Shown here piece by piece: positions 7,806-14,916 of a DNA stretch of 34,498 nt. Location of the stretch: contig JAIBBJ010000146.1 of the NCBI GenBank assembly GCA_019694735.1, positions 1 through 34,498 on the forward strand. The letters are read 5' to 3'. Position numbers and translations under genes: made by a program. Positions within the stretch are counted from its first letter, which is position 1. The number at the start of each line of letters is the position of its first letter. The notes under the pieces were generated by a model. The model made no database searches and had not been told where the DNA came from. It saw only the letters and a list, made by a program, of their open reading frames with translations. The stretch comes from Gemmatimonadaceae bacterium (GTDB taxonomy: Bacteria > Gemmatimonadota > Gemmatimonadetes > Gemmatimonadales > Gemmatimonadaceae).

Positions 7806-8366
7806 GTGCCTCCCGCCCCCGCCCCGGAGCCGCGCGCCGACGAGGCGCCCGACGACGTCCGCGCCGCCCAGCGCGGCGACGCGGAGGCGTTCGGCCGACT
7901 GTACCGCCGGCACGTGGGCCGCCTCAACGCCCTCGCGCTCCGCCTGACGGCCGACCGCGCGCGCGCCGAGGAGCTGGTGCAGGACGCGTTCGTCCGCGCG
8001 TGGGAGAAGCTCACGGGCTTCCGCGGCGAGAGCGCGTTCGGCACGTGGCTCCACCGTCTCACGGTGAACGTGTACCTGGCGCAGTCGCGCGCGAGCGGGC
8101 GGCGCGGGGCGCACGAGGAGGCGATGGACGAGCTCCCCGACCCGGCGCGCGACGTCGAGGGGGAGGGGCTCGGGCGCGAGGGGCGGATGGACCTCGAGGC
8201 GGCGATCGCGCGGCTCGCGCCGGGCGCGCGCACGGCCTTCGTGCTCCACGAGCTGGAGGGGTACTCGCACGAGGAGATCGCCGCGATGTCGGGGATCGCG
8301 GCCGCGACGGTGCGCGCGCAGCTGTTCCGCGCGCGGAAACGCCTGCTGGAGGAGCTCGACCGATGA
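7806..8366 (+). CDS. RNA polymerase ECF-type sigma factor
   Basis: The ~186 aa product has the two-domain ECF layout. Region 2 is at about residues 20-85 (RGDAEAFGRLYRRHVGRL, then EELVQDAFVRAWEKL and the FGTWLHRLTVNVYL promoter-melting segment). An acidic linker follows. Region 4 is at about 125-180 (LAPGARTAFVLHELEGYSHEEIAAMSGI, then VRAQLFRARKRLLEEL, the -35-binding helix-turn-helix). The GTG at 7806 is preferred because AGGAG sits 5 nt upstream. The stop overlaps the next gene's ATG (ATGA). Co-transcription with a membrane anti-sigma-like protein and a secreted DUF4097 protein suggests regulation by a cell-envelope signal, with likely autoregulation (inference). Confidence 0.92.
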   Translation: MPPAPAPEPRADEAPDDVRAAQRGDAEAFGRLYRRHVGRLNALALRLTADRARAEELVQDAFVRAWEKLTGFRGESAFGTWLHRLTVNVYLAQSRASGRRGAHEEAMDELPDPARDVEGEGLGREGRMDLEAAIARLAPGARTAFVLHELEGYSHEEIAAMSGIAAATVRAQLFRARKRLLEELDR

Positions 8367-9028
8367 CGATGCCTGACGAACTGGATCCGGAGCGGCTGGC
8401 GCAGCTGCGGGAGGCGGCGCGGGCGCTGCCGGCGGAGGTGGAGCCGACGGCGGACCTGTGGCCGGCGATCCGGGCGCGGATCGAGGCGGGACGGGTGCAG
8501 GCGATGCCGCCGCGCGACGGCGCCGCCGAGCCTGCGCGCGACCCCGCTCGCGCCCCCGCACCTGCACCGATGCCGTGGTACGCGGCGCCGCGGCGGCTCG
8601 CGGCGGCGGCCGTGCTGCTCGTGACGCTCACCGCCACGGCCACGTGGTTCGCGAGCCGGCCGGGCACGCCCGATGTGGCGGTCGTGCCGACGGGCGTGGA
8701 GCCCGCCGCGGCGCCGGCGGCATCGGCGACGCCCTCCACACCGGGCGCGCCGGGCGGCGACGCGCTCGCCTCGTTCGCGTCGTACGAAGCCTCGGCGCAG
8801 GACCTCGCGAAGGCGCTGGAGGAGCGGCGCGCGAAGCTCGACCCGGCGACGGTCGCGGCGATCGAGCAGAGCCTCCGGACGATCGATTCGGCGCTCGTGG
8901 CGGCGCGCGCGGCGCTGGCGCAGGACCCGGCCAGCCAGCGGATGCGCGCGTACGTGGAGGCGGCCTACCGCCAGAAGCTGGACTTCCTGCGGCGGGCGAA
9001 CGACGTCGCGAGCACCTGGACCCTCTGA
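8363..9028 (+). CDS. Putative membrane-anchored anti-sigma factor
   Basis: The 221 aa protein has a cytoplasmic N-terminal ~70 residues (LDPERLAQLREAARAL, ADLWPAIRARIE), a single membrane helix around residues 75-97 (LAAAAVLLVTLTATATWF), then an Ala/Pro-rich linker and a helical external region. The position after an ECF sigma gene, the overlapping start and the one-helix topology fit an anti-sigma factor. It lacks the usual zinc-binding His-x3-Cys-x2-Cys of ZAS anti-sigma factors; there is no Cys in the cytoplasmic part. So the role is by context, not by motif. The external helix region (ASFASYEASAQDLAKALEERRAKL) may form a coiled coil. Confidence 0.65.
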   Translation: MTMPDELDPERLAQLREAARALPAEVEPTADLWPAIRARIEAGRVQAMPPRDGAAEPARDPARAPAPAPMPWYAAPRRLAAAAVLLVTLTATATWFASRPGTPDVAVVPTGVEPAAAPAASATPSTPGAPGGDALASFASYEASAQDLAKALEERRAKLDPATVAAIEQSLRTIDSALVAARAALAQDPASQRMRAYVEAAYRQKLDFLRRANDVASTWTL

Positions 9029-10002
9029 TGCGCACTGCCCTGCTCTTCCCCGCGGCACGGCGCGCGGCGGTGGCCGCGGCCGGCACGGCCGCGCTCGCGT
9101 TCGCGATCGCGCTCGCGGCGGTCCTCGCGCCGGGCAACGCCGCGGCGCAGGGCGCCGCGCCGGCGGCGAAGCCCGCGACCGAGCGCCGCACGATGGGCTG
9201 GCCGCTCGACGCCGACGGCGCGCTCAAGGTCTACAACTTCTCCGGCCGCGTGGTGGTGACCGGCTGGGACCGCGATTCGGTCGCGGCGGTGGCGACACTC
9301 CCGGCGGGCCACACGCTGCTCGGCGGCGGCGGGCGCGGCGGGATCAAGGTCGTGGTGGAAGCGGGCGGCGCCGCGCGCGGCGCGCCGAGCACGCTGGAGC
9401 TGCGCGTGCCGGCGGGTGCGAACGTGTGGGTGCGCGGCGGCGCGACGGACGTCGAGGTGCACGGCCTCATCGGCCCGCTCGACGTGGGCACGGTGAACGG
9501 CAACGTGCGGGTGAGCGGCTCGCCGCGCACGCTGACGGCCGAGTCCATGACGGGGACGGTGGACGTGGAGGCGTCGTGCGAGACGCTGCGCGCGAAGACC
9601 GGGAGCGGCGCGCTGACCTGGCGCGGCAGCGCGGCGGACGCGCAGCTCTCGTCGGTGAGCGGCCCGGTGCGCGTGAGCGCGGGCCCGATCGAGCGGGCGC
9701 GCGTGGAGACGGTGACCGGCGCGGTGACGGTGTCGTCGGCGCTGCGCAGCGATGCGCGGCTGACGATCGAGACGCACGCGGGCGACGTCGAGCTGCGCTT
9801 CCCGGCGCGGACGCCGGTACGGCTGGATGCCGACGCGGCCACGGTGCGTGGGCCGGGGATGGCGCCGGTGGCCCGTGCACCGGACGGGCGGCTCACGGCG
9901 CCGCACGTGTGGGAGTTCAACATCCCGCGCGGGGCGGGTGCGGCGTCGGCGGTGGTGGTGCGGTCGTTCTCGGGGACGCTCGCGCTCGGCTTCACCCCCT
10001 AG
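9028..10002 (+). CDS. Secreted DUF4097-family beta-strand repeat protein
   Basis: The 324 aa product has an N-terminal signal peptide (about residues 1-40, hydrophobic core LAFAIALAAVLA, cleavage near AAAQG). The rest is short beta-strand repeats typical of DUF4097 putative adhesins: LKVYNFSGRVVVTGWDRD, VEVHGLIGPLDVGTVNGNVRVSG, LTAESMTGTVDVEA, LSSVSGPVRVSAG and VETVTGAVTVSS. These turn motifs (x-G-x-V-x-V) suggest a beta-helix. The ATG overlaps the anti-sigma stop (TGATG). In this context it may be the envelope effector of the sigma regulon (inference). No enzymatic motif is visible. Confidence 0.8.
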   Translation: MRTALLFPAARRAAVAAAGTAALAFAIALAAVLAPGNAAAQGAAPAAKPATERRTMGWPLDADGALKVYNFSGRVVVTGWDRDSVAAVATLPAGHTLLGGGGRGGIKVVVEAGGAARGAPSTLELRVPAGANVWVRGGATDVEVHGLIGPLDVGTVNGNVRVSGSPRTLTAESMTGTVDVEASCETLRAKTGSGALTWRGSAADAQLSSVSGPVRVSAGPIERARVETVTGAVTVSSALRSDARLTIETHAGDVELRFPARTPVRLDADAATVRGPGMAPVARAPDGRLTAPHVWEFNIPRGAGAASAVVVRSFSGTLALGFTP

Positions 10003-10004
10003 AC

Positions 10005-10036
10005 GCGGAGGGGCGCGCCGCGGCGCGCCCCTCCGC
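10005..10036. terminator. Bidirectional hairpin terminator between convergent genes
   Basis: This is a perfect palindrome with 16-bp arms, GCGGAGGGGCGCGCCG and its complement, directly after the DUF4097 stop. It lies between converging genes. There is no clear T-run, so a hairpin acting in both directions is proposed. The core GAGGGGCGCGCC recurs in the hairpin at 14278-14305. Confidence 0.65.
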
Positions 10037-10047
10037 CCGCGGCCGCG

Positions 10048-10485
10048 TCAGTTCGCGCTCGCGGCCGGCGCGCAGTACTGGTCGAACGCCTTCGTGAGGT
10101 CGGCCGCGATCGCGTCCACCGAGCGGCCCTCGATCTGCCAGCGCTCGATCATGTGCACGAGCTTGCCGTCGCGCAGCAGGCCGATGCTCGGCGAGCTCGG
10201 CGCGAAGCCGGTGAAGTAGCCGCGCGCCTGGCGCGTGGCGTCCACGTCGTTGCCGGCGAACACGGTGAAGAGGTGGTCGGGCCGGATCGCGTGCTGCAGC
10301 GCCTGAGCGACGGCGGGGCGCATGTTGCGCGCGGCGCAGCCGCAGACGGAGTTCACGACGACGAGGCGGGTGCCGGGCTGGTCCTTCAGCGCGGCGTCCA
10401 CCTCGGCGGCGGTGCGGAGCTCGTCGATGCCGAGGCGGGTGAGCTCCTGGCGCATCGGGGTCACGAAGCGTTCGTCGTACATCAT
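10048..10485 (-). CDS. Bacilliredoxin, BrxA/BrxB (YphP/YqiW) family
   Basis: The 145 aa length matches the family. The protein opens with MMYDERFVTPMRQELTRLG, the family's typical start, and carries the active-site SVCGCAARNMRP (Cys48-Gly-Cys50). This CGC motif belongs to bacilliredoxins, thioredoxin-fold proteins that remove bacillithiol or similar low-molecular-weight thiols from oxidised protein cysteines. Further family segments are FTVFAGNDVDATRQARGYF and PSSPSIGLLRDGKLVHMIER. It is the last gene of the minus-strand operon, 36 nt after the GroES-like gene, and ends at the shared terminator. The actual thiol used by this organism is unknown. Confidence 0.9.
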   Translation of the reverse strand: MMYDERFVTPMRQELTRLGIDELRTAAEVDAALKDQPGTRLVVVNSVCGCAARNMRPAVAQALQHAIRPDHLFTVFAGNDVDATRQARGYFTGFAPSSPSIGLLRDGKLVHMIERWQIEGRSVDAIAADLTKAFDQYCAPAASAN

Positions 10486-10521
10486 GGCGGATTGGGGAAT
10501 GGGGAGTGGGAGGGAGCGGCG

Positions 10522-10881
10522 CTATTCCCGCGACAGCGCGAGGATGGCGGCCTGCGGCACCACGAGGTACCGCTCGTTCTCGAACGTGATCTCGACCGCG
10601 GCCTTGCGGAAGAAGATCGCGTAGTCGCCGACCTGGGCCTGCATCGGCACGTACTTCTGCTGCCCGGCGCTGCCGATGCGCCAGGGTTCGTCGAGGTGGT
10701 CGCTCACCTCGGGGAGGGGCTGGCCGGGGCCGGTCGCGACGATGGTCCCGCCCTGCACCTGTTGGTTCTCGACCGCGGTCGCCGGGAGGTAGAGCCCGAC
10801 CTTCGTGCGCTCCTCGCCCTCCTCGAGCTTGATGAGCACGCGGTCGCCGACGACCAGCAGTTCCTTGCGTCCCTTCTTCAT
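10522..10881 (-). CDS. GroES-like co-chaperonin family protein (divergent)
   Basis: The 119 aa protein has a GroES/Cpn10 fold pattern: LLVVGDRVLIKLEEGEERT near the N-terminus, GTIVATGPG in the middle, and VGDYAIFFRKAAVEITFENERYLVVPQAAILAL at the end. It is longer than normal GroES (~96 aa) because of an insert around residues 60-80 (SDHLDEPWRIGSAGQQKY). The mobile loop that binds GroEL normally reads with a Gly-Gly-Ile/hydrophobic tip; here it reads RTKVGLYLP, so GroEL pairing is doubtful. No groEL is nearby. The ATG at 10881 is chosen from the start of homology; longer versions of the frame run antisense-like into the peptidase gene. It probably acts as a specialised relative rather than the main GroES. 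Confidence 0.75.
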   Translation of the reverse strand: MKKGRKELLVVGDRVLIKLEEGEERTKVGLYLPATAVENQQVQGGTIVATGPGQPLPEVSDHLDEPWRIGSAGQQKYVPMQAQVGDYAIFFRKAAVEITFENERYLVVPQAAILALSRE

Positions 10882-10904
10882 ACGCCGTCCCGCCGGGGGT
10901 TGGG

Positions 10905-12338
10905 TCACTTCACGAGGAACAGGCGATCCTGGCGCTGGAACGCCCAGCGCGCGACGCCGTCGGCGCCGATCACCATGTCCTCCTCCTGCGCCATCCGGAC
11001 CTTCTGGCCGTTCCACTCGGGGACCGGCGTGGTGGCCTGCAGCTCCACCGAGAACCACATGTTGGGGATCACCTTCGCGTCGCCGCGGCCGGGGACGCCG
11101 TCCTGGTAGTCCCAGAGCCCGACGAGCGGACCGGCACCATGGCCGTGCTTGCCGATGGGGTGCGAGTAGAACGTGCCGTCGATCCCCAGGGCCTCCATGC
11201 GCCGGCGGGAGGCCGCCAGGACCTCGTTGCCGGTGCGGCCCGGGCGGATCTCCTCCATCTGAATCTCCTGCATCCGGTTGGAGTTCCGCAGGGCGGCCTT
11301 CAGCCCCGCCGGGGCGTCGGTCTCGCCGGGGAGGAGGACGTAGGCCATGTGCTGGGTGTCGGTGTTGAGCCCCAGCGCCGTGATGCCGACGTCGTGGTGC
11401 AGCACGTCGCCGCGCTGGATGACCGGGTCCTCGCCGAGCTGGGCGTCGGTGACGCCCTTCCGCTGCACCTCGACGCTCGGCTGGAACCAGGTGCCGAGCC
11501 CGAGGTCGTTGACCTGCTGGCGCCACCACCAGACGAGGTCGCTGGTGCGGGTGACGCCGGGCTTCACGACCTCGGCGGAGAACATCCGCTGCGAGAGCGC
11601 CCAGACGAGCTGCTGGAGCTCGCGGTAGAACGCGACCTCGTCGGGAACGCGGGTGGCGATGAACTCGAGCGCGAGCGCCTCGGCGGGGCGGAAGCGCGAC
11701 GCGAGCGCGGGCCCGAGCGCCTCGGTCATGCCATCGCGCTCGCCGGCCGAGAGGCCGTCGGTGAAGGCGAAGGTGCGCGAGACGTCGATCGCGATGACCC
11801 GGGGCTGCCGCTCCTCGAGCACCTGCTTGAGGACGGACCACTGCTCGTCGCCCCACAGCTCGGCCTGGCGGCCGGTGAGGTCGCCGGGGACGGCCTTCAT
11901 CGCGCGGCGCGCGGTGTAGATGCCGCCCTGCGAGGTGCCGCCGAGGGCGATGCGCTCGACGCAGGAGCCGTCGCCGGGGTCGGCGCGGCCGCTGGCGGCG
12001 CAGGTGTCGAAGAAGACGTAGATGGTGCGGCGCCGCGCGGCGAAGGTGGTCGGCGCGACGAGGGACGAGAAGACGGGGTCCTCGTTGTACTCGCGCATGG
12101 GGACCACCCACGCGTCCACGCCGTGCTTGCGCATCAGCGCCGGGAGCACGGTGCGCATGCGGGTCTCGAGCCACTGCTGCTGGCGCGCGGCCTGGTCGCG
12201 GAGGGTGCCGAAGGGGCGGCGCGGGGCGGGCTGGGCGCCGGCGGGCGCGACGAGCGCGCCCGCGAGGGTGCAGACGAGGGTGCAGGCGTGCGCCACGCGG
12301 GCGGCGGTGCGCAGGGCGGCGCGGGACGGACGGATCAC
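10905..12338 (-). CDS. Secreted M24-family metallopeptidase (Xaa-Pro aminopeptidase-like)
   Basis: The 477 aa product has a signal peptide (hydrophobic core CTLVCTLAGALVAPAGA, cleavage near AGAQ). An N-terminal creatinase-like domain follows (LMRKHGVDAWVVPMREYNEDPVF). The C-terminal pita-bread domain keeps likely metal ligands: Asp in HHDVGI, Asp in NTDTQH, His in GKHGHGAGP, Glu in NMWFSVEL and Glu in AQEEDM. Members usually cleave X-Pro bonds at peptide N-termini using two metal ions. The GTG start at 12338 overlaps the stop of the small membrane-protein gene. Export suggests digestion of extracellular or periplasmic peptides (inference). Confidence 0.87.
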   Translation of the reverse strand: MIRPSRAALRTAARVAHACTLVCTLAGALVAPAGAQPAPRRPFGTLRDQAARQQQWLETRMRTVLPALMRKHGVDAWVVPMREYNEDPVFSSLVAPTTFAARRRTIYVFFDTCAASGRADPGDGSCVERIALGGTSQGGIYTARRAMKAVPGDLTGRQAELWGDEQWSVLKQVLEERQPRVIAIDVSRTFAFTDGLSAGERDGMTEALGPALASRFRPAEALALEFIATRVPDEVAFYRELQQLVWALSQRMFSAEVVKPGVTRTSDLVWWWRQQVNDLGLGTWFQPSVEVQRKGVTDAQLGEDPVIQRGDVLHHDVGITALGLNTDTQHMAYVLLPGETDAPAGLKAALRNSNRMQEIQMEEIRPGRTGNEVLAASRRRMEALGIDGTFYSHPIGKHGHGAGPLVGLWDYQDGVPGRGDAKVIPNMWFSVELQATTPVPEWNGQKVRMAQEEDMVIGADGVARWAFQRQDRLFLVK

Positions 12339-12901
12339 GGCGTCTCCGGGGGCGGCGGGGGGTCGGCGGGCGGCACGACGGGCGGGACGACGGTCGTGGT
12401 GGTGCGGCGCTTGGGGCGGCGCGGCACGATGAGCAGCCGCACGACGGTCGAGACGAACGCGAGCACGAGGGTGAAGAGGAGCAGCCCCGACACGCGGACG
12501 GCCGCGAGGCGCATCGCGGAACCCTGCCAGTCCTCGAGCGTGGCGATGAGCGAGCCGATGCGCTCGAGCCCGGCGCTGGTGAGCGCGAGGGAGACGAGGA
12601 TCTCGGTCGCGGCCTCGAGGACGGCGAAGAGCGGCGCGCGCCAGAGCCAGGCGCGGACGGGATAGTTGCCGAGGTGGAGCGTGGCGAGGAGGAACAGGAT
12701 GGCCGCGCCGCCGAGGAAGGTGCCGGCGATCCAGAGCCAGGAGTTGCTCCAGCCGAACTGCAGGATGAGCGCGCGGTACACGCGGAGGCTGCCGCCGGTG
12801 AGGACGGCCATCGCGAGCACGTTCATCGAGAGGCGGCGGACGAACGTCGGCTCCTCGAGGTCCATCTGCGAGAGGACCATCGTGGGCCGGAGGAGCGGCA
12901 T
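12335..12901 (-). CDS. Hypothetical membrane protein with Pro-rich tail
   Basis: The 188 aa product has about four hydrophobic segments: around residues 26-48, 53-73 (SWLWIAGTFLGGAAILFLLATLHL), 85-105 and 130-157 (SGLLLFTLVLAFVSTVVRLLIV). The C-terminus is short and basic (PRRPKRR), then Pro-rich (VVPPVVPPADPPPPPETP). I recognise no family. It starts 13 nt after the ridA-like gene and its stop overlaps the M24 peptidase GTG (GTGA), so it belongs to the lepB operon. Confidence 0.75.
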   Translation of the reverse strand: MPLLRPTMVLSQMDLEEPTFVRRLSMNVLAMAVLTGGSLRVYRALILQFGWSNSWLWIAGTFLGGAAILFLLATLHLGNYPVRAWLWRAPLFAVLEAATEILVSLALTSAGLERIGSLIATLEDWQGSAMRLAAVRVSGLLLFTLVLAFVSTVVRLLIVPRRPKRRTTTTVVPPVVPPADPPPPPETP

Positions 12902-12914
12902 CAGCGGGCCTCGC

Positions 12915-13415
12915 TCAGGCGGTGGCGATGCACTCGATCTCGACGCGGGCGCCGAGGGCGAGGCCGTTGGCGCCGAGGGCCGAGCGCGCCGGGAGGCGGC
13001 CGGGCGCGAAGTAGGTCCGGTAGATCGCGTTCATCCGGTCCCACTCCTTCATGTCGGCCATCATCACGGTGCACTTGATGACCCGGTCCATCGAGGAGCC
13101 GACGGCGGCGAGGGTCGCCTTGATGTTCTCCAGCGTCTGGCGCGTCTCGGCCTCGATGCCGCCGGGGACGAGGGTGCTGCCGTTGGCGGCGGGGTTGTCG
13201 AGGCCGATCTGCCCGGAGAGGTAGATGAGGTTGCCGACGCGCACCGCGGGCGAGAAGGGGCGCGTGGGGGCGCCGAACGGCGTGAGGTACACGGCGGTGT
13301 CGCCGGCGGCGATGCGGTCGGCGACGCGCGCGGTGCGGCGCTCGCGGACGGCGCGGCAGCCCGTGGCGGCGAGCGCCACGGCGCAGAGCGCGAGGAGGGC
13401 GGGACGCAGGGTCAC
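12915..13415 (-). CDS. RidA (YjgF/YER057c/UK114) family protein with lipoprotein signal
   Basis: The 166 aa product has a ~130-residue RidA domain (VRVGNLIYLSGQIGLD, QTLENIKATLAAVGSSMDRVIKCTVMMADM, YFAPGRLPARSALG, ARVEIECIA). The conserved Arg of RARVEIEC-type C-termini, which binds the imine substrate in RidA deaminases, is retained (GARVEIECIA). RidA normally hydrolyses reactive enamines or imines in the cytosol. Here the domain is preceded by a convincing lipoprotein signal (LLALCAVALAATGC, lipobox Cys at about residue 20), so the enzyme should sit in the envelope. The GTG start at 13415 overlaps the lepB stop (GTGA); starting later would remove the signal but there is no better-placed start. 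The substrate outside the cytosol is unknown. Confidence 0.85.
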   Translation of the reverse strand: MTLRPALLALCAVALAATGCRAVRERRTARVADRIAAGDTAVYLTPFGAPTRPFSPAVRVGNLIYLSGQIGLDNPAANGSTLVPGGIEAETRQTLENIKATLAAVGSSMDRVIKCTVMMADMKEWDRMNAIYRTYFAPGRLPARSALGANGLALGARVEIECIATA

Positions 13416-14188
13416 TTGATCACCGTGCCGAGGCGGGACCAGCGGATGTCGGTGATCGCGGGCCAGGCGCGATCGGAATCATCCGCGTTGTAGGAGTAGT
13501 ACACGAAGAGCGGCCGGCCGCGGATGTTGCGGCGCGGGACGAACCCGTAGAAGCGGCTGTCGATCGAGTCGTAACGGTTGTCGCCCATCATCCAGAACGT
13601 GCCCTCGGGCACGATGAACGGGCCCCACTCGTCGATGCTCGGCTCGGCGGGCGGCGCGCCGAAGCGCGAGCCCTTGAGCTCGACGCGGTGCTGCCAGCCG
13701 AGGATGGGGTCCACGTGGTCGCCGCGGAGCGGGCCGGGGCGGCCGGAGGCCCAGCCCTGGCGCTGCGGCTCGCCGTTCACGTGGACGACGCCCTCGCGCG
13801 CATAGAGGGTGTCGCCGGGCATGCCGATGACGCGCTTGACGACGGTGGGCGTGGGGTCGTCGGGGCTGAACGACTGGAAGGGCGAGACGAAGACGACGAT
13901 GTCGCCGCGGCGGGGCTCGGCGTAGCCCGGCAGGTTCACGTCGGTGAACGGGATGTGCGGGCCGAAGCGCAGCTTGTTGACGAAGAGCCAGTCGCCCACG
14001 AGGAGCGTGGGGATCATCGAGCCCGAGGGGATGCGGTAGGCCTCGATGAGGAAGGTGCGGAGGAGGAGGAAGATCGCGAGGGTGCCGGCGACCGACTTGA
14101 CCACCTCCCATGACTTGCCGGAGGAGCGGCTGCCCTTGCGGGCGGCGGCGACGGAACTGGACTTGGTCGAGGACTTCTTCGCGGCCAC
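13412..14188 (-). CDS. lepB: Signal peptidase I
   Basis: The 258 aa membrane serine protease removes signal peptides from exported proteins. A basic Ser/Lys-rich N-terminus (residues 1-25) precedes one membrane helix (about 31-50). The nucleophile Ser57 is in YRIPSGSMIPT. The general base Lys118 is in TVVKRVIGMPGD. Box D is WMMGDNRYDSIDSRFYGFVP. All family boxes are present. It is the first gene of the six-gene minus-strand operon that includes several exported proteins, and its stop overlaps the RidA-like gene. The basic tail before the helix is longer than in E. coli-type enzymes that have two helices. Confidence 0.95.
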   Translation of the reverse strand: MAAKKSSTKSSSVAAARKGSRSSGKSWEVVKSVAGTLAIFLLLRTFLIEAYRIPSGSMIPTLLVGDWLFVNKLRFGPHIPFTDVNLPGYAEPRRGDIVVFVSPFQSFSPDDPTPTVVKRVIGMPGDTLYAREGVVHVNGEPQRQGWASGRPGPLRGDHVDPILGWQHRVELKGSRFGAPPAEPSIDEWGPFIVPEGTFWMMGDNRYDSIDSRFYGFVPRRNIRGRPLFVYYSYNADDSDRAWPAITDIRWSRLGTVIK

Positions 14189-14277
14189 GGGGAGCGGTGC
14201 TGGGGGAACGAGGGGGCGCCGAGGGGGCGGGGGCGGCGCGTCCCGTGGAATCTGCGGGGACGGGGGCCCGAATACGA

Positions 14278-14305
14278 GAGGGGCGCGCCTCGCGGCGCGC
14301 CCCTC
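14278..14305. terminator. Hairpin terminator after the SWIB gene
   Basis: Perfect 12-bp arms GAGGGGCGCGCC and GGCGCGCCCCTC flank a 4-nt loop (TCGC). The hairpin lies 22 bp beyond the SWIB stop on the minus strand and before lepB. Its arms match the core of the hairpin at 10005-10036. Confidence 0.65.
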
Positions 14306-14327
14306 CGTCCAGCCGGTCCGGCGAACC

Positions 14328-14660
14328 TTACTTGAGGTTCTTCGAGACGAGCTTGGTCATGTCGAACATCGAGACCTGGCCCTTGCCGCCGAAGACGACC
14401 TTGAGCTTGTCGTCGGCGTTGATCATGCGGCGGTTCTTCTTGTCCTGGAGGCCGTTCTTCTTGATGTAGGCCCAGAGCTTCTTGGTGAGCTCGGTGCGCG
14501 GGAGCGGCGCGGCGCCGACGACGGCGGCGAGCTTCTCGTTCGGGGTCACCGGCTTCATGAACGCGGCGTTCGGCTTGCGCTTCGCGGCCTTCTTCTTCGG
14601 CGCGGCCTTCTTGGTCGCCTTCTTCGCCGGCTTCTTCGCAGCCTTCTTCTTCGCAGCCAT
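14328..14660 (-). CDS. SWIB/MDM2 domain protein with lysine-rich tail
   Basis: The 110 aa protein has an extremely basic N-terminus (residues 1-30, alternating Lys/Ala/Pro like histone H1 tails). A SWIB domain follows at residues ~33-110 (FMKPVTPNEKLAAVVG, ELTKKLWAYIKKNGLQDKKNRRMI, LKVVFGGKGQVSMFDMTKLVSKNL). SWIB domains are best known from eukaryotic chromatin-remodelling complexes and also occur in chlamydiae and some other bacteria; the bacterial role is not settled. The Lys tail suggests DNA binding or nucleoid association (inference). The start at 14660 is favoured because GAGGAG lies 9 nt upstream; the ATG at 14669 directly abuts that site. It is transcribed alone, with a hairpin terminator downstream and an unusual repeat region upstream. 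Confidence 0.9.
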   Translation of the reverse strand: MAAKKKAAKKPAKKATKKAAPKKKAAKRKPNAAFMKPVTPNEKLAAVVGAAPLPRTELTKKLWAYIKKNGLQDKKNRRMINADDKLKVVFGGKGQVSMFDMTKLVSKNLK

Positions 14661-14736
14661 TCGAGACATCTCCTCGGAGGGAAGTGAGGATCGCGCGGTG
14701 CTACGCCCGGTCGAGTCGTTGCGCGATCTGCCCTCG

Positions 14737-14764
14737 AAAGTAAGAGGGTTCCCCTCTGGCGCAA
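14737..14764 (-). promoter_or_regulatory. Candidate promoter of the SWIB gene with a palindrome in the spacer
   Basis: On the minus strand, TTGCGC (14764-14759) and TACTTT (14742-14737) are 16 bp apart. They lie 77 bp before the ATG. The spacer coincides with the palindrome AGAGGG-TTC-CCCTCT (14743-14757, given on the plus strand), so a protein bound there would block RNA polymerase. The matches to consensus are only partial. Confidence 0.35.
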
Positions 14765-14781
14765 TAGGGCGCGCCAGAGGG
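14752..14781. repeat. Inverted repeat (11-bp arms) upstream of the SWIB gene
   Basis: CCCTCTGGCGC (14752-14762) and its exact complement GCGCCAGAGGG (14771-14781) flank an 8-nt loop. Both arms contain the CCCTCTGG motif that recurs through this intergenic region. Confidence 0.75.
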
Positions 14782-14916
14782 AAAACAGGGATTCCCCCTC
14801 TGGGACGGGGGGGCGGGGGGCATCGGCGGGGGGAATTCTCCCTCTGGGACGGGCCGCTCCCCCCTCGGGAACGCGGCGCGCGGCGCGGCGCCGCCGGTCG
14901 AATTCCCCTCTGGGAA
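14752..14916. repeat. Array of CCCTCTGG motifs on an exact 22-bp phase
   Basis: This fills most of the 332-bp gene-free stretch 14661-14992. CCCTCTGG occurs at 14752, 14796, 14840 and 14906. Its complement CCAGAGGG occurs at 14774. A one-base-deleted copy (CCCTCGGG) is at 14862. All start positions differ by multiples of 22 bp; the 14818 and 14884 slots are empty. Three copies are preceded by ATTC or AATTC and most are followed by GGA. The copy at 14902-14917 is a perfect palindrome, ATTCCC-CTCT-GGGAAT. The 22-bp unit is not a multiple of three, so this is not coding repeat. Two helical turns per unit would put all sites on one DNA face. The function is unknown. Confidence 0.7.

Noticed and set aside
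14752-14916. CRISPR array
   Set aside because: The repeated motif is only 8-15 bp, slots are missing, one copy is inverted, there are no uniform spacers and no cas genes are nearby.
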